Assembly: GCF_001442805.1 (NCBI RefSeq)
Contig: NZ_CP011131.1
Location: 124,001 to 188,000, forward strand
Length of the DNA: 64,000 nt
Reading direction: 5' to 3'
Source of the DNA: Lysobacter gummosus
Lineage (GTDB): Bacteria > Pseudomonadota > Gammaproteobacteria > Xanthomonadales > Xanthomonadaceae
Below are positions 9,201 to 17,503 of the stretch, piece by piece. Position 1 is the stretch's first letter. Each line of letters opens with the position of its first letter. The notes under the pieces are model-generated. The model was not told the origin of the DNA. It saw only the letters and a program-made list of their open reading frames with translations, and searched no databases. The translations under genes were made by a program, and so were the position numbers.

Positions 9201-9950
9201 CGGCAGGATGAAATCGTCCGGAGTGAGAATGTTCAGCGCGAGCGGATTCACGTCCACCGAGGCGGAGGATTCGACCGTCTCGGCGATGGTCTTGAAGCCG
9301 ACCCAGCGGCCGGTGTAGCGCGACATCGCCCAGCCGATCAGGCCCATGTCGAGAATGTCCTGCACGCCGGCCGGATTGAGGATCGGCATCATCGCGCTGG
9401 TGAACTCGCCCTCCGAGCCGTGCGGCAGCGTCGAGGAGCGGCAGGCGTGATCGTCCGCGGCCAGCGCCAGTACGCCGCCGTACTTGCTGGTGCCGGCGGC
9501 GTTGGCGTGCTTGAGCACGTCGCCGGTGCGGTCCACGCCCGGGCCCTTGCCGTACCACATGCCGTACACGCCTTCGACCTTGGCGCCAGGGAACAGATTG
9601 GTCTGCTGCGTGCCCCAGACCATGGTCGCGCCCAGGTCTTCGTTGAGGCCGGGGGTGAACTTCACACCGGCCGCTTCCAGGTGCTTGCGCGCGCGCCACA
9701 GCTCCAGATCGAAGCCGCCCAGCGGCGAGCCGCGGTAGCCGGAGATGAAGCCGGCGGTGTTCAGGCCCGCGGCCTGATCGCGCAGGCGCTGCATCAGCGG
9801 CAGACGCACCAGCGCCTGCACGCCGGACAGATAGATGCGGCCTTCCTGACGGGTGTACTTGTGCTCGAGCGAGTAATCCGGATCGAGGACGGAATTGGTC
9901 AGGGAAGTATTCGCCGACGAGGGCGAGCTGAGTTCTGCGGTGCTGGTCAT
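6258..9950 (-). CDS. Indolepyruvate ferredoxin oxidoreductase family protein, fused alpha-beta type
   Basis: A 1,230-residue 2-oxoacid oxidoreductase that combines what archaea encode as IorA and IorB. The N-terminal half holds the pyrimidine-binding and TPP-binding regions (SGYRGSPLGGFD; GGIGCHYMVTWMDRDT; GDGTYFHSG; YNDAVAMTGGQP). A ferredoxin-like cluster segment follows (CEGCGDCGKKSFC ... CNKDYSCVNGFCPSF). From about residue 745 comes the gamma-type domain (ITGVGGTGVVTIGALLG, DQTGLAQKGGAV). It decarboxylates aryl-pyruvates to acyl-CoA with ferredoxin reduction, in aromatic amino acid breakdown. The length matches the large proteobacterial enzymes. It is a single-gene unit with its own terminator. 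Confidence 0.95.
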   Translation of the reverse strand: MTSTAELSSPSSANTSLTNSVLDPDYSLEHKYTRQEGRIYLSGVQALVRLPLMQRLRDQAAGLNTAGFISGYRGSPLGGFDLELWRARKHLEAAGVKFTPGLNEDLGATMVWGTQQTNLFPGAKVEGVYGMWYGKGPGVDRTGDVLKHANAAGTSKYGGVLALAADDHACRSSTLPHGSEGEFTSAMMPILNPAGVQDILDMGLIGWAMSRYTGRWVGFKTIAETVESSASVDVNPLALNILTPDDFILPPGGLSIRWPDPPMDQEMRLHQYAVKAAQAFARANKIDRIVIDSPNARLGIITTGKSYLDVLQALEYLGLDARACSDLGLRVYKVGMTWPLEPVGLRAFARGLDDILVVEEKHAFIESQMKESMYNWDGERRPSIVGKYDESGEWILPSTGELTPARIAGVIARRIQRFHNSEHMENVLRWMEEKESELALPRASFPRVPHYCSGCPHNTSTVVPEGSRALGGIGCHYMVTWMDRDTNTFTHMGGEGVTWSGQAAFTETQHVFQNLGDGTYFHSGSLAIRQSVATGVNITYKILYNDAVAMTGGQPVDGTLSVPQIAHQVRSEGVHTIVLLSDDIAKWNKRELFPSDMEFHDRKELDAVQKRLREVKGTSVLIFDQTCATEKRRRRKRGKMVDPQKRVMVNTLVCEGCGDCGKKSFCVSVLPKETEFGRKREIDQSNCNKDYSCVNGFCPSFVTVEGGGLKKKKGSSAKDRLNNLPMPPLPALDQPWNILITGVGGTGVVTIGALLGMAGHLEGKGASVLDQTGLAQKGGAVTTHIRIAKTPADIHAVRIAAGEADLVLGCDMVVVNDYWALSKVRAGRSQVVLNSYEAMPGTFTTRPDMQFPATDIVAAIKQALGGEDPLIVDATQLATALLGDAIATNLFILGYAWQRSLVPIAFDALMRAIELNGAAIEMNKTAFAWGRLAAIDPQSVAQAAGVTRKVPTAAEATPRDLPHLAPGEWEGNEWGATSAPRATRNEDELRHVPARADSDNVAFLPLDDLRLSRSLDELISRRVSFLTEYQDAAYAKRYSDFVAKVREAEQSKAPGSTDLAEAVARYFFKLMAYKDEYEVARLYTSGEFQRKLEQQFDGDYKLKFHLAPPLLAKKDAQGRLIKQEFGPWVFTAFKWMAKLRKLRGGKLDIFGYTEERKMERQLIADYEQTVGGLLASLDGGNVDLAAEIASIPEHIRGYGHVKEEHLHKAKAREAELIKEFGNPLRIVQAA

Positions 9951-10048
9951 GGCGGGCTCTCGCGGCGGTGCCGCGGGTTGGCTGGCGGGGGCGTTCGGCG
10001 ATCCGCGCGGGCCGGCGGTGGCGCGCCGGGGCCGAGCAAAGACTCGGA

Positions 10049-10054
10049 ATTATA
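10049..10054 (-). promoter_or_regulatory. Candidate -10 box upstream of the indolepyruvate oxidoreductase gene
   Basis: The minus strand reads GCTATAATTCC, a perfect TATAAT in an otherwise GC-rich region, about 100 bases before the start at 9950. No convincing -35 lies 16-18 bases upstream, so the assignment is tentative. Confidence 0.4.
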
Positions 10055-10230
10055 GCTTGTGTGCTCAATCGGGCCGCTAGGCGCCGCCGGTGTGCCCTGT
10101 GGGCGTGAATCCGCGAGGCATGACCACGCGCACGGATTCGCCCTGCAGATGAACGGGTCCGGTGCTGTCCCTGTTCAGGAATGACGCGGGCAACGAAGCC
10201 CGTGCGCGCAGGCGCCGCCCGCTTCGCGCG

Positions 10231-10587
10231 TCAGTCGAGTTCCGCGCGCGAGAGCAGGTCGCGCAGATCGGCCTCATCGCGATACACCGCGCGCAGCGCC
10301 GTGCCCAGCGCTTCCAGGTCGGCGCGTTCGCCGGATACCGACAGCATGCCGGCCTCGGGGTCGAACGACAGCCGACCCTGCAACCGTGGCAGGCGCTCGG
10401 CCACCACCGCTTGCGCGATCGAACTCCAGTCGTAGCCGTTGCCGCTCCAGCCCGCGGCCTCGTGTTCGGCGAACACATGCTGTTTCGCTTCCATGCCCGG
10501 CTCGGTCAGCAGCAGCGAGCGATAGCCGCCGCGGTCCATGAGAATGAAGGGAGCGTAGCTGCTGTGGTCGGTACGGTCGTCGCTCAT
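10231..10587 (-). CDS. Immunity protein 51 (Imm51)-like protein
   Basis: A 118-residue cytosolic protein. The start at 10587 (MSDDRTDHSSYAPF) is preferred over an ATG 30 bases upstream because AAGGAAGG lies 7 bases before it. The FILMDRGGYRSLLL opening and the GNGYDWSSIAQAVV segment resemble the Imm51 family, originally recognised beside polymorphic toxins. No toxin is adjacent: neighbours are the indolepyruvate oxidoreductase and a membrane transferase. Orphan Imm51 proteins are common, so an immunity role is not shown. Confidence 0.6.
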   Translation of the reverse strand: MSDDRTDHSSYAPFILMDRGGYRSLLLTEPGMEAKQHVFAEHEAAGWSGNGYDWSSIAQAVVAERLPRLQGRLSFDPEAGMLSVSGERADLEALGTALRAVYRDEADLRDLLSRAELD

Positions 10588-10653
10588 GTCGAATCCTTCC
10601 TTGAGAGGCGGTGGCATCCGTGGCCGATGATAGTCCGCGACCGTGTCGGTCTG

Positions 10654-12348
10654 TCAGCGCGACGATGCCGGCCGCAGGCCCGACAATTCGCCCAGCACCA
10701 GTTGGCCATCGGCCACGCGCGCTTCGCGGAACAGGATGTCGCCGAACGCGTCCGAGCCCTGCAGGAAGTACCGGCCCGCTTGCGCGTTGGGATTGTCGAT
10801 GCGATAGCCCATGCGCGCGGCCAGCGCGAACGCGAGCTGGTTATGGAATATCCACTCGCCGTTCTCGCCCAGCGGCGGTTGCGCCGGGCCGCGGCTGCGC
10901 ACCAGCATCGGCACCTGCGCGATCTGCGGCGTCAGCACGTTGTGGCCCCACACGCCGTCTTCGCCGAGCATCTGGCCGTGATCGGAGGTCACCACGAACA
11001 GGCCTTGTTCGTCCAAGGCCTCGAAGCGCTGGTACAGGCGGCCGACCAGATCGTCCTGATAGGCGATCGCGTGATCGTAGGCGTCGATTTTGCGCTGCGC
11101 AGGCGAGGACACCGCCGTATCCGGCCATTGTGGCGGCGGCGTGGCGCGCCGCCGATACGCGTCTTCGTACGGAAAATGCGCGGTGCGCAGAAGCAGCACG
11201 ATCAATCGCGGCTCGCCGGGCTTGAGCGGCGCGAGCATGTCGATGATGGCATCGTCGCCGACCGCGGCGACCGGCTCCGGATCGGTTTCGCGTGTGCGCG
11301 TAACGTCGATGCCCGCCTTGTCCTGGTGTTCCAGCAGATCGTTGCCGTACTGGGTCGACAGCCAATAGGTGCGATAGCCGGCCTGTTTCGCCAGTCGGAA
11401 CAGATTGCCGCGATGCGAGCGCAATTGTTCGAGGTGGCCGGGCTCGCGCACGCCGTTGAGCAGCAGCGCCGTCGAGGCGCGCGTGGCCGCGGCGCCGGCC
11501 ACGCCGCGATGCCAGCGCGCATCGCCCTGTGCGACCCAGCGCGACATCACCGGCGTGGTGTCGCGCGCATAGCCGGCCATGCCCCAGTGATCGGTGCGGG
11601 TGGAGTCGAAGATCACCAGCCAGATCGAGTGCGGCCTCGCCGCATCGCTGCGCGCATCGCGTTCGACGACATAGGGGCGATACGGATCGGCGTCGCTGCG
11701 CACCGACGCGCCGCTCAGGTTGGCGGCGTAGTAGCCGAATGCCATCAGCGAATTGTGCAGCGAACTGCGTTGGGGCTGCGGCATGAAGCGCATCATGTTG
11801 CGGCGCGCGGCGCTGTACGGGATGAAGGCCAGGACCAGGGCCACCAGCAACCAAGCCCAACGCAGGCGCGGCAGCGGCACGCGCGGCAGGCCGAGATTGA
11901 ACAGCGCGAGCAGCAGCGCATACGGCACGCCGCCGGCGAGCAGGCTCGGCCAGTTCTGGCCGAGCTCGGCGCGCACTGCCTCGCCGATGTCGCGCGATTG
12001 ATGCGGAATCATCGCGATGTCCAACGGCGACAGCGGACGGCCGATCGCGGCGATATGGCACAGCTGCAGCAACTGCATGCCGGCGAACAGCGCGATCACC
12101 GCGTTGGCGGCGATCCGGCTGCCGCTGAGCCACAGGCAGGTAACGATCAGCATCAAGGCCGCGCACCAGCCTGGCTTGAACACGGCGAGGTTGTGCGGAT
12201 TGACCAATTGCTGCAGGCGATCGTCCAGCAACAGCAGCGAAGTGCTCGCCACGCTGACCAACAGCAGCAGCGCGATGCGCCGCGACAGCGACACCCGGCC
12301 GCATCGGCTCGGCTGCGCGAGGGTGGCCGGTTCCCGCAGAACTCGCAT
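10654..12348 (-). CDS. Sulfatase-fold membrane protein, phosphoethanolamine transferase-like (EptA/CptA type)
   Basis: About 564 residues from the ATG at 12348. The open frame extends to 12489, but the extra 47 residues are Arg/Pro-rich and unlike the family. Four to five N-terminal membrane helices are followed by an alkaline-phosphatase-fold domain. IWLVIFDSTRTDHWGMAGYARDT parallels the first metal-binding region of EptA, ATRASTALLLNG carries the likely threonine nucleophile region, and TSDHGQMLGEDGVWGHN supplies the second metal site. The predicted role is transfer of a phospho-substituent onto lipid A, glycans or another envelope acceptor, in the inner membrane facing the periplasm; the acceptor is unknown. 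A GTG just before SLSRRIALLLL is an alternative start. Confidence 0.75.
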   Translation of the reverse strand: MRVLREPATLAQPSRCGRVSLSRRIALLLLVSVASTSLLLLDDRLQQLVNPHNLAVFKPGWCAALMLIVTCLWLSGSRIAANAVIALFAGMQLLQLCHIAAIGRPLSPLDIAMIPHQSRDIGEAVRAELGQNWPSLLAGGVPYALLLALFNLGLPRVPLPRLRWAWLLVALVLAFIPYSAARRNMMRFMPQPQRSSLHNSLMAFGYYAANLSGASVRSDADPYRPYVVERDARSDAARPHSIWLVIFDSTRTDHWGMAGYARDTTPVMSRWVAQGDARWHRGVAGAAATRASTALLLNGVREPGHLEQLRSHRGNLFRLAKQAGYRTYWLSTQYGNDLLEHQDKAGIDVTRTRETDPEPVAAVGDDAIIDMLAPLKPGEPRLIVLLLRTAHFPYEDAYRRRATPPPQWPDTAVSSPAQRKIDAYDHAIAYQDDLVGRLYQRFEALDEQGLFVVTSDHGQMLGEDGVWGHNVLTPQIAQVPMLVRSRGPAQPPLGENGEWIFHNQLAFALAARMGYRIDNPNAQAGRYFLQGSDAFGDILFREARVADGQLVLGELSGLRPASSR

Positions 12349-12813
12349 GGGCGTCGTGATCGTCCGAGGATTGGCGGGACACCTTAGGAGCTGGATATGC
12401 GATCCGGATCGGCCGACGGCCGGCGTACGCGGGCGTGTGTGCAGCGGCGACATCGTTTGGATGCGCGGATGGCGCGTCGCACGTGACAACTCTTAATCAG
12501 CATTCATTTCCGCAAATGGTGCCGCTGCGAGTATTGGCCGGGATATCCGCGGGTCGATGCGTAAAAATTCAATCGCGAGTGCGCATGCCGTCGGCGAGTT
12601 CGAACTTTTTCGATCGCGCGTGGTGTCGATGCCTGCGCACACGGTCGTATCGATGCCGGCGAGGCCGTGATGAGCCGCGATTGCGCGAACGCTGCCGAAT
12701 GGCGTTCGCCGGCGCGCAGCGCTCCGCCGCGACACCCATGCGCCATCGATATGCCGCAATGGATGCGATACGCTGATCGGCGTCGTTCAATTCGCCGCCG
12801 GCCGGAAGTCTCC
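12349..12813. other. Divergent intergenic region, no gene seen
   Basis: About 465 bases lie between the EptA-like gene (leftward) and the amidohydrolase (rightward). The centre (12490-12620) is less GC-rich than its surroundings and is probably where promoters for both genes lie. I find no clear -35/-10 pair, hairpin or conserved small frame. Confidence 0.5.
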
Positions 12814-14265
12814 ATGAAGTGGAAAGGTTCGATCGCCTTGCTGATGTCCTGCGGTCTGTCCGCGCTCGCCATCGCCCACGAGCCGGCGGCGCCCGCGGCC
12901 ACGCCCGTGCCCGCGGCGAAAGCCGGCCCGCCGTTCGTCGCTTACGATCAGTCGCTATTGGCGTTCACCCACGCCGATGTGATCGACGGCACCGGCGCGC
13001 CGATCCGGCGCGATCAGACCTTGCTGATCGAAGACGGAAAAATCCGCGCCCTGGGCGCCAGCGCGAAGGTCGCCGTGCCCAAGGGCGCAACCGTGATCGA
13101 TGCCAAGGGTAAGACCTTGCTGCCCGGCCTGGTGATGATGCACGAGCACATGTTCTACCCGACCGGGCAGGGCAACTATTCCGAAATGGTGCACAGCTTC
13201 CCGTCGCTGTACCTCGCCGGAGGCGTCACCACCTTGCGCACGGCCGCTGCGATGCAACCTTACGCCGATCTCAACATGCGCAAGAAGATCGCCGACGGCG
13301 CCATCATCGGCCCTGACATGGAAGTCACCTCGCCCCTGCTCAACGGCCCCGGCCTGCCGGTGCTGGCGGTGAAGGTGCTCGACGGCGCCGACGATGCCGA
13401 GCGCGCGGTGAACTACTGGGCCGACGAGGGCGTGGATTCGTACAAGGCCTACATGCAGATTCGCCGCGACGAACTGCAGCGCATGATCGAGGTCGCGCAC
13501 CGGCGTTCGCGCAAGGTCACCGCGCATCTGTGTTCGGTGACGTTCGCCGAAGCCTCGGCGATGGGCATCGACAATCTGGAGCACGGCTTCTCCTTCGCCT
13601 CGGACTTCGTCGCCGACAAGCAGCCCGATGTCTGCCCGGCGTCGATCACCCGATCGCTCGCCGATCTGGACGTGGACGCGCCGCAGATGCAGCGGCTGAT
13701 CGAGCTGCTGGTCGAGCGCAAGGTCGCGCTGACCTCGACCTTGCCCGTGATCGAGACCCTGGCGGCGCAGCGGCCCAAGGTGTCGGAGGCGGCGCTGTCG
13801 TTATTGCTGCCGGAAGTGCGCGAACAATACGAAGCGGGCTGGACGGCGATGCAATCCAAGCCGGGCGGCCAGGATTGGGCGCGTCTGCTGCCCAAGCTCG
13901 GCCAGTGGGAGCGGCGTTTCGTCGCCGCCGGCGGCTTGTTGATGGCCGGCACGGACCCGACCGGCTACGGCGGCGTGATTCCGGGTTATGCGAGCAAGCG
14001 CCAGCTCGAGTTGATGGTCGAGGCCGGTTTCACTTTCGAACAGGCGGTGCGCGTGGCGAGCCTGAACGGCGCGCGCTATCTGGGGCGCGACAAGAGCGTC
14101 GGCAGCCTGGAGGCCGGCAAGCGCGCGGATGTGGTCGTGATCGATGGCGATCCGACCCGCGATGCGCGCGCGATCGAGCGCATGCCGCTGGTGTTCAAGG
14201 CGGGCAAGGGCTACAGGACCGAGGCGATTTTCGAGGCGATGAAGGGAAAGGTGGGGTTGCACTGA
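12814..14265 (+). CDS. Secreted amidohydrolase family protein (metal-dependent)
   Basis: A 483-residue protein with a Sec signal peptide (MKWKGSIALLMSCGLSALAIAHE); this start is preferred over an upstream in-frame ATG because it begins the signal peptide. The amidohydrolase fold is shown by the N-terminal beta-sandwich (VIDGTGAPIRRDQTLLIEDGKI), LLPGLVMMHEHMF (HxH metal site), SYKAYMQI with the bridging lysine position, VTAHLCS, NLEHGF, MAGTDPTGYGG (catalytic Asp) and a C-terminal ADVVVIDGDPT. Relatives are annotated as imidazolonepropionase- or prolidase-like. The substrate is unknown. It stands alone. Confidence 0.88.
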   Translation: MKWKGSIALLMSCGLSALAIAHEPAAPAATPVPAAKAGPPFVAYDQSLLAFTHADVIDGTGAPIRRDQTLLIEDGKIRALGASAKVAVPKGATVIDAKGKTLLPGLVMMHEHMFYPTGQGNYSEMVHSFPSLYLAGGVTTLRTAAAMQPYADLNMRKKIADGAIIGPDMEVTSPLLNGPGLPVLAVKVLDGADDAERAVNYWADEGVDSYKAYMQIRRDELQRMIEVAHRRSRKVTAHLCSVTFAEASAMGIDNLEHGFSFASDFVADKQPDVCPASITRSLADLDVDAPQMQRLIELLVERKVALTSTLPVIETLAAQRPKVSEAALSLLLPEVREQYEAGWTAMQSKPGGQDWARLLPKLGQWERRFVAAGGLLMAGTDPTGYGGVIPGYASKRQLELMVEAGFTFEQAVRVASLNGARYLGRDKSVGSLEAGKRADVVVIDGDPTRDARAIERMPLVFKAGKGYRTEAIFEAMKGKVGLH

Positions 14266-14411
14266 GCGCTGGGCTCGCTCGCTCTTGCGCTGGAAGGCTC
14301 AGACCACTTGTCCATGAAACGCCGGCGATTTCGGCGATGCGCGGCTTCGGTTGGTCGGGGCTGAAGCTCCCTCCCATGGAGATTTCGGTGCTTGCGCGTG
14401 GGGCGGTTAGC

Positions 14412-15545
14412 TTAGCGGGCGCCGCCGATCCAGCTGTCGGTGACGTGCAGCGAATCGTCCAGCGCCACCAGATCGGCGCGATAGCCCGGTGTGATGCGGC
14501 CTAGCTCGTGACCCAGGCCGAGGAATTCGGCCGGATAGGTCGAAGCCATGCGGCAGGCTTCGTCCAACGGCAGGCCCAGGCGCTGCACGGTGTTGCGCAC
14601 CGCGCCGGCCATGTCGAGCGCGGAGCCGGCCAGGGTGCCGTCGGCGGTGGTGCACTTGCCGTCGCGGCAGGTCATGGTTTCGCCGTACAGGACGAAGTCC
14701 TCGGTGTCGCCGCCGACCGGCGGCATCGCGTCGGTGACCAGCATGATCTTGCCGCGCGGCTTGGCCGCGATGGCGATGCGCAACGAGGCGTCGTGCACGT
14801 GTTCGCCATCGACGATCACGCCGCACCACGAATCCGGATTTTCGATGCAGGCGCCGACGCCGCCGGGTTCGCGGCTGCCCAGCGGAGTCATCGCGTTGAA
14901 CAGATGGGTGACGCCGCGCACGCCGTGGGCGAAGGCTTCGCGCAGGCGGCCGTAGTCGGCGGCGGTGTGGCCGGCGCAGACCAGCACGCCGCGCGCGGCC
15001 AGCGCCTGCAGGGTGTCGTTGCCGAAGCGCTCGGGCGCGAGCGTCAGCATGGTCTTGCCGACGCCCAGGGAGGCGACCAGATCGAGTTCGTCCTCGCCCG
15101 GGGTATGGAACTTGTGCGGGTTGTGCACGCCCTTGCGCGCCGCGGCCAGGTACGGGCCTTCCAGGTGGATGCCGAGAATGCCCGGTACGTTCTGCCGCAT
15201 CGCTTCGCGCACCGCGTCGATCGCCCGCGCCATCACCTCGACATCGTCGCTGATCAGGGTCGGCATCAGACCGGTGGTGCCGAACTTGCGATGCGCCGCG
15301 GCGATGCGGCGCAGGCCATCGACAGTGGGCGCATCGTTGAACAGCACGTCGCCGCCGCCGTTGACCTGGGTGTCGATGAAGCCCGGCGTGAGGTAGCGGC
15401 CCCGCAGATCGACCGTGTCCGCGCCGGCCGGTGCCGCGCCGGGCAGGACCGCGACGATGTGGCCGTCTTCGACGATGACGCTCAGATCGGACTCGAATCC
15501 GCGCTCGCTGAGCACGCGGCCGTTGACGAAGGCGGTGGCGGACAT
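14412..15545 (-). CDS. nagA: N-acetylglucosamine-6-phosphate deacetylase
   Basis: A 377-residue enzyme hydrolysing GlcNAc-6-P to glucosamine-6-P and acetate. The sequence shows LTPGFIDTQVNGGGDVLFND, GIHLEGPYLAAARKGVHNP (metal-binding Glu), VCAGHTAADYGRL, GVTHLFNAMTPLGSREPG (metal-binding His) and LVTDAMPPVGG (catalytic Asp). The N-terminus MSATAFVNGRVL is the family start. It is the last gene of nagQ-nagB-II-nagA, 11 bases after nagB-II. The 14266-14411 gap beyond its stop holds one degenerate arm of the GGGGCTGAAGC repeat. Confidence 0.96.
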   Translation of the reverse strand: MSATAFVNGRVLSERGFESDLSVIVEDGHIVAVLPGAAPAGADTVDLRGRYLTPGFIDTQVNGGGDVLFNDAPTVDGLRRIAAAHRKFGTTGLMPTLISDDVEVMARAIDAVREAMRQNVPGILGIHLEGPYLAAARKGVHNPHKFHTPGEDELDLVASLGVGKTMLTLAPERFGNDTLQALAARGVLVCAGHTAADYGRLREAFAHGVRGVTHLFNAMTPLGSREPGGVGACIENPDSWCGVIVDGEHVHDASLRIAIAAKPRGKIMLVTDAMPPVGGDTEDFVLYGETMTCRDGKCTTADGTLAGSALDMAGAVRNTVQRLGLPLDEACRMASTYPAEFLGLGHELGRITPGYRADLVALDDSLHVTDSWIGGAR

Positions 15546-15556
15546 GCGGGCGTTCC

Positions 15557-16606
15557 TCAAACCGTCTCGGTGACTTTGTTCAGATGCGGCGGCAGGTCCG
15601 GGTTGTGCCCGCGCGCCACCGACAGTGCGTTGACCGCCTTGTAGAAGCTGGCGACGGTGATCAGCGGGGTCATCGCCGGATGCGAAGAGCGCGCAAGCGG
15701 CAAAGCATCGCCGCCGCTGATGCCCGGCGCGGCCAGCCACACCGGTGCGCCGCGCGCGCGGAACTCGCGCGCGACCGCGACCGTGCTGTCGCCGGTGCCG
15801 TCGTCCTGGGCGAAGGCCAGCACTGGGAAGCCGGGGCCGACGATCGCCATCGGCCCGTGCTTGACCTCGGCGCTGCTGAAGGCTTCCGCGTGCAGGCCGC
15901 AGGTTTCCTTGAATTTCAGCGCCGCTTCCTGCGCCGCGGCCAGGCCCAGGCCGCGGCCGAGCACGAACAGGTTGCGCGCATCGACCAGGCCTTCGACCAG
16001 CGGCGACCAGTCCTGACGCGTGGCCTCGCGCAGCGCGTCGGGCAGCGCGTGCACGGCGTTGAACAGGCCGGCGTCGTTGCTCCAGCGCGCGGTCAGTTGC
16101 AGCAGCGCGGCCAGCGAGCACAGATAGCTCTTGGTCGCGGCGACGCTCTTTTCCGGGCCGGCGTGCAGGCCGAGCACGGTGTCGGCCAGCTGCGCCAGCG
16201 GCGAATCGGCGACGTTGACCAGCGCCACCACGTGCGCGCCGGCGGCCTTGGCGATCTCGGCGTTGCGCAGCAGGTCCGGGCTCTTGCCCGACTGCGAGAT
16301 CGCCACGAACAGCGCGCCTTCGAGCTTGGGCTTGATCGCGTACACCGAGCCGACCGAAGGCGAGGCCGATGCGGTGACCAAGCCCAGTTGCGTTTCGAAC
16401 AGGTACTTGCCGTAAGTCGCGGCGTGATCGGAGCTGCCGCGCGCGCAGGTGACGATGAAGCGCGGCGGCTGTTTGCGCAGGCGTTCGACCAGGTCGTCGA
16501 TGATGTCGGCGTTGGCGGCGAATTGGCGCGCGACCGCGTCGCCCGACTCGTTGGCTTCGGCGTACATGCGCGTGCTTGTTGCGTCCAGCAAGGTGTCGGT
16601 GCTCAC
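15557..16606 (-). CDS. nagB-II: Glucosamine-6-phosphate deaminase, SIS-domain type (NagB-II)
   Basis: A 349-residue protein with two SIS domains (CARGSSDHAATYGKYL; LGRGLGLAAAQEAALKFKE) and no glutaminase domain. It resembles the isomerase half of GlmS and matches the alternative NagB-II deaminase that replaces classical NagB in Xanthomonadales and Shewanella. It converts glucosamine-6-P to fructose-6-P and ammonia. The ATG overlaps the nagQ stop by 4 bases. The conserved C-terminal PHLNKVTETV is typical of SIS isomerases. Confidence 0.92.
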   Translation of the reverse strand: MSTDTLLDATSTRMYAEANESGDAVARQFAANADIIDDLVERLRKQPPRFIVTCARGSSDHAATYGKYLFETQLGLVTASASPSVGSVYAIKPKLEGALFVAISQSGKSPDLLRNAEIAKAAGAHVVALVNVADSPLAQLADTVLGLHAGPEKSVAATKSYLCSLAALLQLTARWSNDAGLFNAVHALPDALREATRQDWSPLVEGLVDARNLFVLGRGLGLAAAQEAALKFKETCGLHAEAFSSAEVKHGPMAIVGPGFPVLAFAQDDGTGDSTVAVAREFRARGAPVWLAAPGISGGDALPLARSSHPAMTPLITVASFYKAVNALSVARGHNPDLPPHLNKVTETV

Positions 16607-17355
16607 GGGGTGGTTTCGCTCTGCAGTTCGGCGACGAAGTCGTACGCGTCGCCGCGGTAGAAGGATCGGGTGAACTCGACGACGCGGCCGTCGTCGAGGA
16701 AGGTGCGGCGTTCGATGAACAAGCCGGGCGCGCCTTCGGGCAGATTCATCAGCCGCGCCTGTTCGGCGTCGAAGGCGATCGCGCGCAGGCGCTGCAGCGC
16801 GCGGGCGGGGCGGATGCCGAGCTTGGCGAAGGCTTCGTACAGCGAGTTTTCCACCAAGTCAGGATTCGAAAGCACCGCGACAGGGACCACCGTCCGTTCG
16901 AGTGCGAGCGCCACGTTCTCGGCAGTCCGCAAACGGTAATAGCGGATCACTTGCGCGCCCGGCGACAGATTCAGCGCCATGGCTTCTTCCGGCGTGACCT
17001 CGCCGACGCCGCGCTCGAGGAAGGTCGAACGCGGGTCCAGCCCGCGCGCGCGCAGGTCGTCGGTGAAGCTGGTCAGGCGCGAGAACGATTTGACGATGCG
17101 CTCGGCGACGAAGGTGCCGGCGCCCTGGCGCTGCACCAGCAGCCCGTCCTCGACCAGCCCGGCGATGGCCTTGCGCACCGTCACCCGCGACAGGTCCAGC
17201 AGCTTGCCGAGCTCGCGCTCGCCGGGCAGGGCCTGGCCGGCGGTCAGCTCGCCGTTGTCGATCGCGTGCTGCAGGGTCCGGCGCAGGTGCTGGTACGCCG
17301 GCGCGCGGCGCGCATCGGACTGGCGGCGGAATTCGCTTTCGAGATAGCCCTGCAT
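16603..17355 (-). CDS. nagQ: GntR/HutC-family transcriptional regulator (NagQ-like)
   Basis: About 250 residues: an N-terminal winged helix (YQHLRRTLQHAIDNGELTAG, LGKLLDLSRVTVRKAIAGLVEDGLL) and a C-terminal UTRA ligand domain (VIRYYRLRTAENVALALERTVVP, PGLFIERRTF). I chose the ATG at 17355 (MQGYLESEFRR) rather than the one at 17394, because the longer version would be translated through a putative NagQ box at 17364-17381. It heads the nagB-II-nagA operon and probably represses it and the divergent zwf until GlcNAc-6-P or a related sugar phosphate accumulates. Confidence 0.88.
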   Translation of the reverse strand: MQGYLESEFRRQSDARRAPAYQHLRRTLQHAIDNGELTAGQALPGERELGKLLDLSRVTVRKAIAGLVEDGLLVQRQGAGTFVAERIVKSFSRLTSFTDDLRARGLDPRSTFLERGVGEVTPEEAMALNLSPGAQVIRYYRLRTAENVALALERTVVPVAVLSNPDLVENSLYEAFAKLGIRPARALQRLRAIAFDAEQARLMNLPEGAPGLFIERRTFLDDGRVVEFTRSFYRGDAYDFVAELQSETTP

Positions 17356-17363
17356 GGCAAAAA

Positions 17364-17381
17364 GATACCAGTCGCAGACCA
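17364..17381 (-). promoter_or_regulatory. NagQ-box-like operator before nagQ
   Basis: The minus strand reads TGGTCTG-CGAC-TGGTATC, two heptamers 4 bases apart, as in the TGGTATT-N4-TGGTATT box reported for Xanthomonas NagQ (recalled from the literature, not checked). It lies 9 bases ahead of the chosen nagQ start, which suits autoregulation. Confidence 0.6.
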
Positions 17382-17444
17382 TTGACGGCAACAAAGGCCT
17401 GTAACGCCGTTGTAACCAATTGATTTATGGTTAATTTGCCGAAG

Positions 17445-17474
17445 TGGTATCTTACTGGTATCTTTGCTGGTATG
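17445..17474 (+). promoter_or_regulatory. NagQ-box-like operator before zwf, three heptamers
   Basis: The plus strand reads TGGTATC (17445-17451), TTAC, TGGTATC (17456-17462), then five bases and TGGTATG (17468-17474). The first two have the exact N4 spacing of a NagQ box. The set ends 29 bases before the zwf ATG and would occlude the promoter or leader. Confidence 0.6.
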
Positions 17475-17503
17475 GTTCCATCCAGACCTGTCCGAGCCCG
17501 TCC

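Noticed and set aside
6330..10055. 1,241-codon open frame opposite the indolepyruvate oxidoreductase gene
   Set aside because: It is a mirror of a strongly conserved enzyme, with no domain and no ribosome binding site.
10231..10587. Imm51-like gene as part of a toxin/immunity locus
   Set aside because: No polymorphic toxin, Rhs or CdiA fragment is visible next to it, so only the family resemblance is reported.
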